Positions 37,181 to 47,118 of a DNA stretch of 64,000 bases are shown one piece after another. The notes beneath the pieces are model-generated. The model ran no database searches. It was given only the letters and a program-made list of their open reading frames with translations, and was not told where the DNA came from. Position 1 is the stretch's first letter, and every line of letters starts with the position of its first letter. Source of the stretch: Sneathiella chungangensis (GTDB lineage: Bacteria > Pseudomonadota > Alphaproteobacteria > Sneathiellales > Sneathiellaceae); the NCBI RefSeq assembly GCF_009882935.1, contig NZ_WTVA01000001.1, positions 124,001 to 188,000 on the forward strand, written 5' to 3'. The position numbers and the translations under genes are program-made.

Positions 37181-39619
37181 ATGAAGCGTTTCGCAAAATT
37201 TCTTTTTCTCTGTCTCGCTCTCGGGATTTTTTTCGGGGTCATCGGGGTCGGAGCCATCGGCTATGGCCTGTATCATTTCGGCCGCGGACTGCCCGAATAT
37301 GACCAGCTGACGAAATACGAGCCGCCGGTGATGACGCGGGTGCATGCCGCCGATGGCAGCCTGATCGCGGAATATGCCCATCAGCGCCGCCTGTTCGTGC
37401 CGATCGAGACGATTCCCGAAATCGTCAAGCAGGCCTTCATCGCGGCGGAAGACCAGAATTACTACCAGCATCCCGGCGTCGATTTTCAGGGTATTGCCCG
37501 CGCCGTTGTCACCAATCTGAAAAATCTCGGCCGCGGGCGGCGGCCGGTCGGCGCCTCGACCATTACCCAGCAGGTCGCCAAGAACATGCTGCTGACGAAC
37601 GAAGTCTCCTATGAGCGCAAGGCGAAGGAGGCGATCCTCGCGCTCCGGATCAACCGGGCGCTGACCAAGGATCAGGTGCTGGAGCTCTATCTCAATGAGA
37701 TCTATCTTGGCCATCGCGCCTATGGCGTGGCGGCGGCGGCGCTTTATTATTTCGACAAGCCGCTCGACAAGCTGACGGTCGCCGAGGCCGCCTACCTCGG
37801 GGCCCTGCCGAAGGCGCCGAACAACTACAATCCCTTTAAGTATCCCGAGCGGGCCGTCGATAGGCGGAATTATGTGATCGGCCGCATGCTGGAGGATGGC
37901 TACATCACGAAGGAGCAGGCCGACGAGGCGCTGGCGATGCCGCTGCTGGCGCGCAAGGGTGGGGACGCCGAGGTGATCAGCGCCGAATGGTTCGTCGAAC
38001 AGGTCCGCCGCGAGCTCTATGATCTTTACGGCGAGAAGGCGCTCTATGACGGCGGCCTTTCGGTCCGAACGACCATGAACACGACGTTGCAGCAGCTCGG
38101 CGAGCGCATCCTCCGCGAGGGACTGCGCGACTATGACCGCCGCCATGGCTGGCGCGGCCCGCTCTCCTCGATTGAGGTGGGCGAGGACTGGACCGTCAAG
38201 ATGATCAAGTTTCCCCGCCCGAAAGGGCTGGGCGACTGGTATATGGCTGTCGTGCTGGAACTCGATGACGAGGCGGCGACCATCGGCTTTTCCGACACCT
38301 CCACCGGGCGCATCCTGCTGGAGGATCTGACATGGGCGCGCGCCTATATCGATGTGGACGAGCGGGGTCCGGCCATTAAAAAGCCGTCGGACGTGCTGAA
38401 AATCGGCGATATCATCGCTGTCTCCCCGAAAGAGGACGCGAAAGCCACGGACAAGCTGTTCTCCCTTGAACAGATCCCGGAGATTTCCGGCGGTCTCGTC
38501 GCGATGGACCCGCATACGGGGCGCGTGCATGCGATCGTCGGCGGCTGGAGCCCGGAAGCCTCGGAGTTTAACCGCGCCGTGCAGGCCTACCGCCAGCCGG
38601 GATCGGCCTTCAAGCCCTTCGTCTATGCCGCCGCCCTCGATAACGGATTCACGCCCGCCGACAAGGTGATGGACGGGCCTTTCGTGCTGACCCAGCCGAA
38701 TGGCGAGCGCTGGAAACCGTCGAACTATTCGAACCGCTTTTACGGGCCGAGCACGCTCCGCCTCGGCATCGAGAAATCGCGGAACCTGATGACCGTGCGC
38801 CTGGCCCGTGCCATCGGCATGGAACCGGTGGTGGACTATGCGCATCGCTTCGGCATTACCGACAACCTGATGCCGACGCTCTCCATGGCGCTCGGGGCGG
38901 GGGAGACGACGCTGCTCAAGCTGACGACAGCCTATGCGGAACTGGTGAACGGCGGCAAGAAGATCACGCCGACCATGATCGACCGCGTGCAGGACCGGCG
39001 CGGCAAGACCATCTACCGCCATGACGAGCGGGCCTGCGAGGCCTGCAATGTGGAGGCCTGGAACAATCAGGAAGAGCCGCAGCTTCCCGATGACCGCGAG
39101 CAGATCCTGCCGGCGACCACCGCCTACCAGATCGTCTCAATGCTGGAAGGGGTCGTCAAGCGCGGCACCGGCGTGCGCATCAATGCGATCGGCAAGCCCA
39201 TCGGCGGCAAGACGGGCACGACCAACGACAGCCAGGACACCTGGTTCATGGGCTTCTCGCCGGACCTTGCCGTCGGTGTCTATGTCGGTTTCGATACGCC
39301 GCGCAGCCTCGGCAAGAAGGAAACCGGCTCTTCCGTCGCCGTTCCGATCTTCCGCGACTTCATGATGGAGGCCCTGAAGGATCAGCCGGCGACCCCGTTC
39401 CGTGTGCCCGAGGGCATCCGCCTTGTCCGTGTCAACCAGCAAACGGGCGAGCCGGCCCAGCGGGGCGACAGGAATGTCATCCTCGAGGCCTTCAAGACCT
39501 CGACCAGCCGCCTGACCAGCAATGGCGTGCTGGACGGATCCGACAGCAGCTTCGCGCCGGCCGCCACCGGCACCGTTCCCGACAAGACGATCCGCTCCGG
39601 CACGGGCGGTCTTTACTGA
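37181..39619 (+). CDS. mrcA: Penicillin-binding protein 1A (bifunctional glycosyltransferase/transpeptidase)
   Basis: The 812-aa class A PBP polymerises glycan strands and cross-links peptides. It has an N-terminal TM anchor (FLFLCLALGIFFGVIGVGAIGYGLY), a GT51 glycosyltransferase domain (AFIAAEDQNYYQHPGVDF, GASTITQQVAKNM), and an OB-like insertion in the middle (about residues 320-430). The transpeptidase domain carries SAFK of the SxxK motif, SRN, and KTGTTND. ATG 37181 gives the conserved basic-hydrophobic start. It follows the amidase by 111 bp and is followed by prfB. Confidence 0.95.
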   Translation: MKRFAKFLFLCLALGIFFGVIGVGAIGYGLYHFGRGLPEYDQLTKYEPPVMTRVHAADGSLIAEYAHQRRLFVPIETIPEIVKQAFIAAEDQNYYQHPGVDFQGIARAVVTNLKNLGRGRRPVGASTITQQVAKNMLLTNEVSYERKAKEAILALRINRALTKDQVLELYLNEIYLGHRAYGVAAAALYYFDKPLDKLTVAEAAYLGALPKAPNNYNPFKYPERAVDRRNYVIGRMLEDGYITKEQADEALAMPLLARKGGDAEVISAEWFVEQVRRELYDLYGEKALYDGGLSVRTTMNTTLQQLGERILREGLRDYDRRHGWRGPLSSIEVGEDWTVKMIKFPRPKGLGDWYMAVVLELDDEAATIGFSDTSTGRILLEDLTWARAYIDVDERGPAIKKPSDVLKIGDIIAVSPKEDAKATDKLFSLEQIPEISGGLVAMDPHTGRVHAIVGGWSPEASEFNRAVQAYRQPGSAFKPFVYAAALDNGFTPADKVMDGPFVLTQPNGERWKPSNYSNRFYGPSTLRLGIEKSRNLMTVRLARAIGMEPVVDYAHRFGITDNLMPTLSMALGAGETTLLKLTTAYAELVNGGKKITPTMIDRVQDRRGKTIYRHDERACEACNVEAWNNQEEPQLPDDREQILPATTAYQIVSMLEGVVKRGTGVRINAIGKPIGGKTGTTNDSQDTWFMGFSPDLAVGVYVGFDTPRSLGKKETGSSVAVPIFRDFMMEALKDQPATPFRVPEGIRLVRVNQQTGEPAQRGDRNVILEAFKTSTSRLTSNGVLDGSDSSFAPAATGTVPDKTIRSGTGGLY

Positions 39620-39674
39620 TCGGCTTTTTCGGATTACCTTCCCGCCAGAATTTTTACAGTCGTTGGAGCGAAGA

Positions 39675-40791
39675 ATGCGTGCAGAACACCAGTCGTTAGT
39701 TGATGAGATCAAGCAGGGCATGGCCTTGCTGAGGAGGTATCTTTGACTGGGACAACGCAACCCGCCGCCTGGAGGAGCTGAACGCCCTCGTCGAGGATCC
39801 TGATCTGTGGAACAACGCCGCCAAGGCGCAGGCGATGATGCGCGAGCGGACCAGCCTTGACGGCGCGCTCGCGGCCTATAACCGGATCGAGCAGGAACTG
39901 ACCGATAATTGCGACCTTATCGACCTCGCCGAGGAGGAGGAGGATGAGGAAACCCTCGCCGATGCCGAAGCCGCGCTCAAATCCTTACTCACTGAAGTGA
40001 ACCGCCGCCGCCTGGAGAGCATGCTTTCGGGCGAGGTGGATGCCAATGATTGCTATCTCGAAATCCATTCCGGCGCGGGCGGCACGGAATCGCAGGACTG
40101 GGCGCAAATGCTGCTGCGCATGTATATGCGCTGGGCCGACCAGCATGGCTACAAGGTCAAGGTGCTGGAGGAAAGCGCCGGGGAAGAGGCAGGGATCAAG
40201 TCCGTCACCATCGAGGTGGCGGGCGAAAATGCCTATGGCTGGCTCAAGACGGAAAGCGGCGTGCACCGCCTCGTGCGCATCTCGCCGTTTGATTCCAACG
40301 CCCGCCGACATACCAGCTTCTGCTCCGTCGGCGTCTATCCGGTGATCGATGACGATATCGATATCGAGATTGACGACAAGGACCTCCGCATCGATGTCTA
40401 TCGCGCTTCCGGCGCCGGCGGACAGCATGTCAACCGGACGGAATCGGCGGTCCGCATCACCCATATCCCGACGAATGTCGTCGTCCAGTGCCAGAACGAC
40501 CGTTCCCAGCACAAGAACAAGGCGGAGGCGATGAAGATGCTGAAATCGCGCCTCTATGAGCTGGAGCTGCAAAAGCGCGAGGCCGAGGCGCAGGAAACCC
40601 GCGACAGCCAGACGGATATCGGCTGGGGCCACCAGATCCGCTCCTATGTGCTGCATCCCTACCAGATGGTGAAGGACCTCCGCACCGGGGTCGAGAAGGG
40701 CAATGCGCAGGGCGTGCTCGATGGCGATCTTGATGACTATCTCGCGGCGGCGCTGGCCCAGCGGGTCGGCGGCGAAGAGGATGCGGCCTGA
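39675..40791 (+). CDS. prfB: Peptide chain release factor 2, expressed by programmed +1 frameshift
   Basis: RF2 terminates translation at UGA and UAA. The gene is split between two frames. The zero frame runs 39675-39743 ([20 protein letters not shown], then RYL) and stops at the TGA 39744-39746. Reading continues from 39745 after a +1 shift ([12 protein letters not shown]), giving 371 aa in total. The GGQ peptidyl-hydrolysis motif is in [18 protein letters not shown]. Low RF2 lets the ribosome shift at CTT-TGA, so the gene autoregulates. Calling only the downstream frame from ATG 39835 would lose the N-terminus. Confidence 0.97.
39732..39747 (+). other. Programmed +1 frameshift site of prfB
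   Basis: AGGAGG at 39732-39737 acts as an internal Shine-Dalgarno element three bases before the slippery CTT (39741-39743). The in-frame stop TGA (39744-39746) and a following C complete it. This is nearly identical to the E. coli AGGGGGTATCTTTGAC element. Confidence 0.96.
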
Positions 40792-40795
40792 TTAA

Positions 40796-41824
40796 TTACT
40801 CGCCGCTGACGGCGTGACGCAATGCCTCCGCCGCCTGACGCAGCGCCTTGTCGGCCTGCGGCAGCAGCGCCGTCATCGACATGAAGCCATGCACCATGCT
40901 CGGGTACCGGACGGCGCCGACGCGCACGCCCGCCGCCTGCAACGCCCGGCCATAGCTTTCGGCCTCGTCGCGCAAGGGATCGAAGCCGGCGGTGATGATC
41001 AGGGACGGCGGCAATCCCGCCAGGTCCGGATTAAGGAGCGGGGAGGCACGAACATCATCCCGTTCCGCCGCAGTATTGAGATACATGTCCCGGTAATCGC
41101 GAATACGGTCGTAGGTCAGGAAATAGCCCTCTTCGAACAGCTTGTAGCTGTCGGCGGACAAATGCGCATCCAGCGTCGGATAGAGCAGCATCTGGAAGAC
41201 GGGCAGGGCGCCGCCCCGCGCCTTGGCCTGCTGCGCCACCGCCGCCGCGAGACATCCGCCCGAGCTATCGCCGCCCACAGCAACCTTTTCGGGATCAAGG
41301 CCATGGTCCGCGCCATACTGGACGGCCCAGTCAAAAGCCGTTATCGCGTCGTCAACGGCGGCAGGAAACTTATGTTCCGGTGCCAACCGGTAATCAACGG
41401 AGAGGACCGCAAAGCCGCCATACCGCGCCAGCCGCGCACAGAGCCCGTCATGGCTGGCGATCGAGCCGCGGATATAGCCACCGCCGTGATAATAGACAAG
41501 AACGGGAAGGGACGGGTCCGCCGTGGGCCGGTAGAGCCGCGCGGGAAGAGGGCCTGCGGCGGTCGGAATTTCAATATCCTCAGTGGACTGGAGCGGGGGT
41601 TGCTTGCCCGCGAGGGCGCCCGCCAGACGCTCCATATTGGCGCGGGTAGTCTCGACCGGGGTGTCGCGGACCGGCGTCGCCGTCTTGCGATCGATATCGC
41701 AGAGCAGCCGGGCCTTGCTGTCGAGCCGCTGCCCGTCGATGACCACGGGTTTCAATCCGTAGCAGAGGCGGAAAAAGGATTCGGGCAACAGGGCGATGAG
41801 CGCGATTAGCAACCGCTGCATCAT
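40796..41824 (-). CDS. Alpha/beta hydrolase, hormone-sensitive lipase (HSL/esterase) family
   Basis: The 342-aa esterase has HGGG in VYYHGGGYIRGS for the oxyanion hole, the nucleophile motif GGDSSGG, Asp in GFDPLRDE and His in MVHGF, completing a Ser-Asp-His triad. An N-terminal hydrophobic stretch (LLIALIALLPESFF) may associate with membrane. Substrate unknown. It is the last gene of the minus-strand run purS-purQ-purL-bolA-grxD and begins 40 nt after grxD. It converges with prfB with only 4 bp between the stops. Confidence 0.9.
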   Translation of the reverse strand: MMQRLLIALIALLPESFFRLCYGLKPVVIDGQRLDSKARLLCDIDRKTATPVRDTPVETTRANMERLAGALAGKQPPLQSTEDIEIPTAAGPLPARLYRPTADPSLPVLVYYHGGGYIRGSIASHDGLCARLARYGGFAVLSVDYRLAPEHKFPAAVDDAITAFDWAVQYGADHGLDPEKVAVGGDSSGGCLAAAVAQQAKARGGALPVFQMLLYPTLDAHLSADSYKLFEEGYFLTYDRIRDYRDMYLNTAAERDDVRASPLLNPDLAGLPPSLIITAGFDPLRDEAESYGRALQAAGVRVGAVRYPSMVHGFMSMTALLPQADKALRQAAEALRHAVSGE

Positions 41825-41864
41825 CAGGCCTCACAACAAGCCGGAAGGTGAACCGGGCGACCGC

Positions 41865-42203
41865 TCACGCGGAGGCGCGGGCGACCTGCTTCTCGTCGAG
41901 AATTCCCTGCAATTCGCCGGTTTCGAACATTTCGCGCATGATGTCGCAACCGCCAACGAACTCACCCTTGACATAAAGCTGCGGAATGGTCGGCCACTGG
42001 CTGTATTCCTTGATGCCTTCGCGGATGGCGGGATCGCTCAATACATCGATGCCTTTGAATTTGACATCGAGATGGGAGAGGATCTGAACCGCCGTTGCGG
42101 AGAATCCGCATTGCGGGAAGATGGCCGATCCCTTCATGAACAGGACGACATCATTGCCGCCGATTTCCTGGGAAATTCGATCTTTGGTTACTTGATCAAG
42201 CAT
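41865..42203 (-). CDS. grxD: Monothiol glutaredoxin, Grx4 (CGFS) family
   Basis: The 112-aa protein has the active-site CGFS at about residues 32-35 (FPQCGFS), the [21 protein letters not shown] glutathione-binding segment and the usual length. Monothiol CGFS glutaredoxins bind a bridging 2Fe-2S cluster and work with BolA proteins in cluster trafficking and iron sensing. A bolA gene lies 29 nt upstream on the same strand, which supports that partnership. Confidence 0.96.
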   Translation of the reverse strand: MLDQVTKDRISQEIGGNDVVLFMKGSAIFPQCGFSATAVQILSHLDVKFKGIDVLSDPAIREGIKEYSQWPTIPQLYVKGEFVGGCDIMREMFETGELQGILDEKQVARASA

Positions 42204-42232
42204 TTATCGATCCTTTTTAATGTTAGAACTGA

Positions 42233-42472
42233 CTATTGGCCGTCCGGCACGGAGGTTTGCAGGGCGAGCGCATGCAGCTTCCCGCCCATATTCCCTTTCA
42301 GCGCGTCATAGACCATCTGGTGCTGGCGGACCCGTGGCAGACCGGCAAAACTCGCGGAGGTCACCATGGCCGCGTAATGATCGCCATCGCCGCGCAAATC
42401 CGTGATTTCCACTGTTGCATCAGGAATGCCTTCCTTGATGAGCCGTTCAATTTCACTCGCATCCATTGCCAT
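42233..42472 (-). CDS. BolA family protein
   Basis: The 79-aa protein shows the BolA-type class II KH-like fold: IERLIKEGIPDATVEITDLRGDGDHYAAMVTSASFAGLPRVRQHQMVYDAL, including the conserved FxGxxRxxRHQ-type helix. It probably forms a heterocomplex with the adjacent CGFS glutaredoxin for iron-sulfur transfer or iron regulation. An ATG two codons downstream (42466) is an equally possible start. It begins 12 nt after the purL stop. Confidence 0.94.
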   Translation of the reverse strand: MAMDASEIERLIKEGIPDATVEITDLRGDGDHYAAMVTSASFAGLPRVRQHQMVYDALKGNMGGKLHALALQTSVPDGQ

Positions 42473-42484
42473 GGACCAAAACTC

Positions 42485-44686
42485 CTATTCGCTGCCCGGA
42501 CGAGACATGAGGGCAGGCAGCCATCCTGCATGTACATCCCGTAAGTCATTTACGGATATGGTAAGGCAGCCCTCGATTTTCAATTCAGTATGACCGATCG
42601 TTCCAATAATGTGTAGGGGAATATCGTCGGCAAGGGCCAATCCCCGGACCAGTTCGACATTCTCCGGTTTGACGGTGATGACATAACAGGCCTGATCCTC
42701 GGCGAACAGGGCCGCGTGTGGCGGAATGGCTGTCTCGAGCCGGATCGACGCGCCGATATTGCCGGCAATCGCCATTTCGGCAAGCGCAACGCCAAGGCCG
42801 CCGTCGGACATATCATGGGCGGCGGTCACATGCCCGCGGTTAATCATCTCGCGGAGATAGTCGCCATGCTTGCGTTCCTTTTCAAGGTCGACCCGTGGCG
42901 GCGCCCCTTCCTCACGCCCCTCGATTTCCCGAAGATACAGCGACTGGCCCATCTCGCCGGAAAGATCGCCGAGCAGCAGCACCACATCCCCCTCCGACTT
43001 GAAGGCGAGGGTGGTCATCTTCGCATAATCCGCGAGGATGCCGACGCCGCCGATGGCCGGGGTCGGATGAATGCCGGTGCCGTTGGTCTCGTTATAGAGC
43101 GAGACATTGCCGGAAATCACCGGGAAATCGAGCGTCGTGCAGGCGCGGCGCATGCCGTTGATGCAGCCGACGAACTGGCCCATGATCTCGGGCCGCTGCG
43201 GGTTGCCGAAATTCATGCAGTCGGTGATGGCAAGCGGCTGTCCGCCGGTCGCCGTGATATTCCGCCAGGCCTCCGCCACGGCCTGCGCGCCGCCGGTCTC
43301 CGGATCGGCATAGCAATAGCGCGGGGTACAGTCGGTGGTGATGGCAAGTGCCTTCTTGGTGCCATGGACACGGACCACGGCCGCATCGCCGCCGGGCCGC
43401 TGGATGGTATCGCCCATGACCATATGGTCATACTGCTCCCAGATCCATTTGCGGCTGGCAATCTCGGAGGAGCCCATGAGCTTGAGCAGAACCTCGCCAA
43501 GATCATTGGGCGCGGCGACATCCTCTGCCCTGATGACGGCGGGCGGCTCGGTTTTTGTCCAGGGCCGGTCATATTCCGGCGCCGCATCGGCAAGCGGCGC
43601 GACGGGAAGATCGGCGGCCACTTCACCGTTCATGGTGAGCACCATCCGGCCCGTATCGGTCACCTTGCCGATGACCGCGAAATCGAGCTCCCATTTCTCG
43701 AAAATCTTGCGCGCTTCCTCTTCGCGGCCCGGTTTCAGGACCATCAGCATCCGCTCCTGGCTTTCGGAGAGCATGATTTCATAGGGAGTCATGCCTTCCT
43801 CGCGCATCGGCACATGATCGAGGTTGAGCTCGATGCCGACGCCGCCCTTGTCCGCCATCTCGAAGGATGAGGAGGTGAGGCCCGCCGCGCCCATATCCTG
43901 GATCGCGACGATCGCATCGGTCGCCATGAGCTCGAGACAGGCCTCGAGCAGGAGCTTTTCCGTGAACGGATCGCCCACCTGAACCGTGGGGCGCTTTTCC
44001 TCGCTGTCATCGTCAAACTCGGCGGAGGCCATGGTCGCGCCGTGGATACCGTCCCGCCCGGTCTTGGAGCCGACATAGACAACCGGATTGCCGACACCGG
44101 CGGCGGCGGAATAGAAGATCTTTTTCGTCTCGGCAAGGCCCACCGTCATCGCGTTCACGAGGATATTGCCATCATAGGCGGCATGGAAATTCGTCTCGCC
44201 GCCGACCGTCGGCACACCCATGCAGTTCCCATACCCCGCGATCCCGGCAATAACGCCGGAGACAAGATGCCCGGTTTTCGGATGATCCGGCCGCCCGAAG
44301 CGCAGCGCGTTCATATTGGCGATGGGGCGCGCGCCCATGGTGAAGACATCGCGCATGATCCCGCCAACCCCGGTCGCCGCGCCCTGGTAGGGCTCGATGA
44401 AGGAGGGGTGGTTATGGCTTTCCATCTTGAAAATCGCTGCCTGCCCATCACCGATATCGATGACGCCGGCATTCTCGCCGGGCCCGCAAATCACCCAGGG
44501 TGCCTCTGTGGGCAGGGTTTTCAGCCATTTTTTGGAGGATTTATAGGAGCAATGCTCACTCCACATCACGGAGAAGATTCCGAGTTCCGTCAGGTTCGGC
44601 GTCCGGCCGAGAATCCTGAGGACCTCTTCATACTCGCCTTCGGTCAGGCCATGCTCGGCAACGATTTCTTTGGTAATTTCAGTCAT
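42485..44686 (-). CDS. purL: Phosphoribosylformylglycinamidine synthase subunit PurL
   Basis: PurL is the synthetase subunit turning FGAR, ATP and glutamine-derived ammonia into FGAM. At 733 aa it is the small form, which needs separate PurQ and PurS, both encoded just upstream. Visible segments are [64 protein letters not shown] and the second PurM-like half with [15 protein letters not shown] and [14 protein letters not shown]. purQ ends 4 nt before it. Confidence 0.98.
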   Translation of the reverse strand: MTEITKEIVAEHGLTEGEYEEVLRILGRTPNLTELGIFSVMWSEHCSYKSSKKWLKTLPTEAPWVICGPGENAGVIDIGDGQAAIFKMESHNHPSFIEPYQGAATGVGGIMRDVFTMGARPIANMNALRFGRPDHPKTGHLVSGVIAGIAGYGNCMGVPTVGGETNFHAAYDGNILVNAMTVGLAETKKIFYSAAAGVGNPVVYVGSKTGRDGIHGATMASAEFDDDSEEKRPTVQVGDPFTEKLLLEACLELMATDAIVAIQDMGAAGLTSSSFEMADKGGVGIELNLDHVPMREEGMTPYEIMLSESQERMLMVLKPGREEEARKIFEKWELDFAVIGKVTDTGRMVLTMNGEVAADLPVAPLADAAPEYDRPWTKTEPPAVIRAEDVAAPNDLGEVLLKLMGSSEIASRKWIWEQYDHMVMGDTIQRPGGDAAVVRVHGTKKALAITTDCTPRYCYADPETGGAQAVAEAWRNITATGGQPLAITDCMNFGNPQRPEIMGQFVGCINGMRRACTTLDFPVISGNVSLYNETNGTGIHPTPAIGGVGILADYAKMTTLAFKSEGDVVLLLGDLSGEMGQSLYLREIEGREEGAPPRVDLEKERKHGDYLREMINRGHVTAAHDMSDGGLGVALAEMAIAGNIGASIRLETAIPPHAALFAEDQACYVITVKPENVELVRGLALADDIPLHIIGTIGHTELKIEGCLTISVNDLRDVHAGWLPALMSRPGSE

Positions 44687-44690
44687 ATTT

Positions 44691-45380
44691 TCAAACGATG
44701 GAATTTACGAGATGATCGAAAAAGCGCTTGCCGTCGGTGCCGCCGAGCTCTTCGGAGATCAGCCGCTCGGGATGCGGCATCAGGCCGAGGACATTGCCCG
44801 CCTTGTTGTAGATCCCGGCGATATTGTTGAGCGAGCCGTTGGGATTGGCGGCGTCGGTTAGCTCGCCCTCCGCGCTGGCATATTTGAACGCCACCTGGCC
44901 TTCACCCTCCAGTTCGTGAAGGGTCTCCTCATCGGCATAATAATTGCCGTCATGATGGGCGACGGGAAAGCGGACGACTTCGCCCTGCTCGAACCCGCCG
45001 ACGAAGCGTTCATTCCGCGCGGTGATGAGAAGATCGACATCCCTGCAGACGAATTTCTGACCGGCATTGCGCAGCAGCGCGCCGGGAAGCATGCCGGTTT
45101 CCGTGGCGATCTGAAAGCCGTTGCAGATTGCGAGGACCGGCGTGCCGGCCTGCGCCTTTTTCACCACCTCGCGCATGATCGGCGAATTGGCGGCCATGGC
45201 GCCGGCGCGAAGATAGTCGCCATAGGAGAAGCCGCCCGGAATGGCAATCAGGTCCGTCTCGGGAAGCTCGCTATCGCCATGCCAGACCATATCCGGATCA
45301 CGTCCCATGGCCTGGGCCAGGGCGACCTTCAGGTCACGGTCACAATTGGAGGCGGGAAATACGATAACAGCGGCCTTCAT
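44691..45380 (-). CDS. purQ: Phosphoribosylformylglycinamidine synthase subunit PurQ (glutaminase)
   Basis: PurQ is the class I glutamine amidotransferase that supplies ammonia to PurL. The 229-aa protein has the [10 protein letters not shown] start, the oxyanion strand [17 protein letters not shown], the nucleophile Cys in [12 protein letters not shown], and the His/Glu end in LMPHPERLI. It lies between purS and purL. Confidence 0.98.
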   Translation of the reverse strand: MKAAVIVFPASNCDRDLKVALAQAMGRDPDMVWHGDSELPETDLIAIPGGFSYGDYLRAGAMAANSPIMREVVKKAQAGTPVLAICNGFQIATETGMLPGALLRNAGQKFVCRDVDLLITARNERFVGGFEQGEVVRFPVAHHDGNYYADEETLHELEGEGQVAFKYASAEGELTDAANPNGSLNNIAGIYNKAGNVLGLMPHPERLISEELGGTDGKRFFDHLVNSIV

Positions 45381-45401
45381 TGTCCAAAACTCCCTGTCCG
45401 G

Positions 45402-45644
45402 TCAATCCAGCATTTCGATGGTATAGTTTTCGATCACCGTGTTGGCGAGAAGCTGCTGACACATTTTCTCGACTTCCGCCTCGGCCGCCGCGCGATCCAT
45501 GTCCTTGAGGTCGAGATCGATGGTCTTGCCCTGCCGGGCGTCGAGAACATTCTTGAATCCCAGACCCTGAAGCGAATGGGAAATCGCCTTGCCCTGCGGG
45601 TCGAGGACCCCGTTTTTCAGGGAAATATAGACACGTGCTTTCAT
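45402..45644 (-). CDS. purS: Phosphoribosylformylglycinamidine synthase subunit PurS
   Basis: PurS (80 aa) joins PurQ and PurL into a working FGAM synthase. It has KARVYISLKNGVLDPQGKAI and the family core SLQGLGFKNVLDARQGKTIDLDL. AGAGGA precedes the ATG. A terminator-like hairpin lies just upstream, after purC. Confidence 0.96.
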   Translation of the reverse strand: MKARVYISLKNGVLDPQGKAISHSLQGLGFKNVLDARQGKTIDLDLKDMDRAAAEAEVEKMCQQLLANTVIENYTIEMLD

Positions 45645-45661
45645 CTAATCCTCTTTACCTA

Positions 45662-45690
45662 CGTAAAAAAAAGGCGCCAATGCGCCTTTA
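45662..45690 (-). terminator. Intrinsic terminator or attenuator between purC and purS
   Basis: On the minus strand AAAGGCGC and GCGCCTTT (45670-45677 and 45682-45689) form a stem around a four-base loop, followed by a run of about nine T. The purC TAA stop is at the base of the stem. purS lies only 18 nt past the hairpin, so it may limit read-through into purS-purQ-purL. Confidence 0.78.
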
Positions 45691-46452
45691 CTGAATCGCG
45701 TTTGTCCCCTGCAAGTCGCCCGGGCCACCTTCGGGAATAATGCCAAGCCGCCGCGCGACTTCCTGATAGGCATCCTCGACGCCGCCGAGATCCCGGCGGA
45801 AACGGTCCTTGTCGAGCTTCTTGTTGGTCGCCGCATCCCACAGCCGGCAATTATCCGGGCTGATCTCGTCGGCGAGAATGATCTGCATCTCGTCGCCCTC
45901 ATAATAGCGGCCGAATTCCAGCTTGAAATCAACCAGCCGGATGCCGATCCCGGAGAAGAGACCGAGCAGGAAGTCGTTGACGCGCAGCGACTGGCTCATG
46001 ATGTCATCAAGCTCGAGCGGGTTGGCCCAGCCGAAGGCGGTGATATGTTCTTCCGAGACCAGCGGGTCGTTCAGCTCGTCGGACTTGAAGCAATATTCGA
46101 TGATCGGCCGGGGCAGGGGCGTTCCCTCCGATATGCCAAGTCGCTTGCAGATCGAGCCCGCGGCGATATTGCGGATAATCACCTCGACCGGGATGATCTC
46201 GACTTCCTTGATCAGCTGCTCGCGCATGTTGAGGCGGCGGATGAAATGGTTCTGGATGCCGATTTCCGCGAGCTTGAGCATCAGATGTTCCGAGATCCGG
46301 TTGTTCAGAACGCCCTTGCCGGTGACTGTTGCTTTCTTCTCGCCATTGAATGCGGTGGCGTCATCCTTGAAATACTGCACGAGAGTGCCCGGTTCCGGAC
46401 CTTCAAAGAGAACTTTTGCCTTGCCTTCGTAGACTCGTCTACGTCGGGTCAT
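45688..46452 (-). CDS. purC: Phosphoribosylaminoimidazole-succinocarboxamide synthase
   Basis: PurC joins CAIR with aspartate using ATP to form SAICAR. The 254-aa protein has [30 protein letters not shown], the nucleotide-binding start. [14 protein letters not shown] and FKLEFGR follow, and the [12 protein letters not shown] segment is conserved. The residues after the ATG ([13 protein letters not shown]) fit the family. Confidence 0.97.
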   Translation of the reverse strand: MTRRRRVYEGKAKVLFEGPEPGTLVQYFKDDATAFNGEKKATVTGKGVLNNRISEHLMLKLAEIGIQNHFIRRLNMREQLIKEVEIIPVEVIIRNIAAGSICKRLGISEGTPLPRPIIEYCFKSDELNDPLVSEEHITAFGWANPLELDDIMSQSLRVNDFLLGLFSGIGIRLVDFKLEFGRYYEGDEMQIILADEISPDNCRLWDAATNKKLDKDRFRRDLGGVEDAYQEVARRLGIIPEGGPGDLQGTNAIQ

Positions 46453-46740
46453 GGATAAACTCCAACTCGTCGAAAAGGCGGCCAGCCGCCAGAGAAAAAT
46501 ATCTAAACAGCCGCAGTTCGGATATCGAAAGTGCTGTCAGGGCCTATTGCCAGAGCGTCGCCGCAAAAGCAAGCGGAACATAATGCAGAAATCCTGTAAA
46601 GACAACATTTCCTGTCACGCTTTTGTTGTATATTCTCGAGAAAATCACTTGCGAGGCTAGGCGACGCACACCATCTTAGGTATAAGGCATTGCCGGTGTT
46701 CGGATTGGTGATTGGAAACAAGATTAGGGACTGAATAGAT

Positions 46741-47064
46741 ATGGCAGGATTCGACGATCGCAAAAAAGGTCAGGAAAGCAAATTCGCGCATGATCAGGAA
46801 ATGGAATTCAAGATCATGGTGCGCCGGAACAAGCTGCTCGGCGCCTGGGCGGCGGAACTGATGGGCAAGACCGGCGAGGCCGCTGATGTCTATGCCAAGG
46901 AAGTCATCATCTCGGACATGGAAGAGAAGGGCGATGAAGACGTCTTTCGGAAAATCCGTGGGGACCTTGATGCGGCAAATGTCGAAATGTCCGACCACCG
47001 CATCCGCCGCCAGATGGAAGAATTGCTGGCAACCGCGCGTCAGCAGATCCTGGCGGACAAATAG
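46741..47064 (+). CDS. DUF1476 protein, ATP synthase zeta-subunit type
   Basis: The 107-aa helical protein begins MAGFDDRKKGQESKFAHDQEMEFK, the signature of the alphaproteobacterial DUF1476 family. In Paracoccus the family member (zeta) inhibits F1-ATPase rotation during ATP hydrolysis; other alphaproteobacteria keep the protein without strong inhibition. It is flanked by purC on the left and purB on the right, both on the opposite strand. A bidirectional terminator follows. Confidence 0.95.
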   Translation: MAGFDDRKKGQESKFAHDQEMEFKIMVRRNKLLGAWAAELMGKTGEAADVYAKEVIISDMEEKGDEDVFRKIRGDLDAANVEMSDHRIRRQMEELLATARQQILADK

Positions 47065-47080
47065 ACCCGAAGATATTGTA

Positions 47081-47116
47081 GAAAAGGAGGCGCAGGCGAC
47101 TGCGCCTCTTTTTTTT
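47081..47116. terminator. Bidirectional terminator between the DUF1476 gene and purB
   Basis: GAGGCGCA at 47087-47094 pairs with TGCGCCTC at 47101-47108 around a six-base loop, followed by eight T and preceded by AAAA. It sits between two converging genes. Confidence 0.9.
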
Positions 47117-47118
47117 GC

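Noticed and set aside
36992-39022. 676-codon minus-strand open frame opposite the PBP1A gene
   Set aside because: It is an antisense shadow; the PBP1A catalytic motifs lie on the plus strand.
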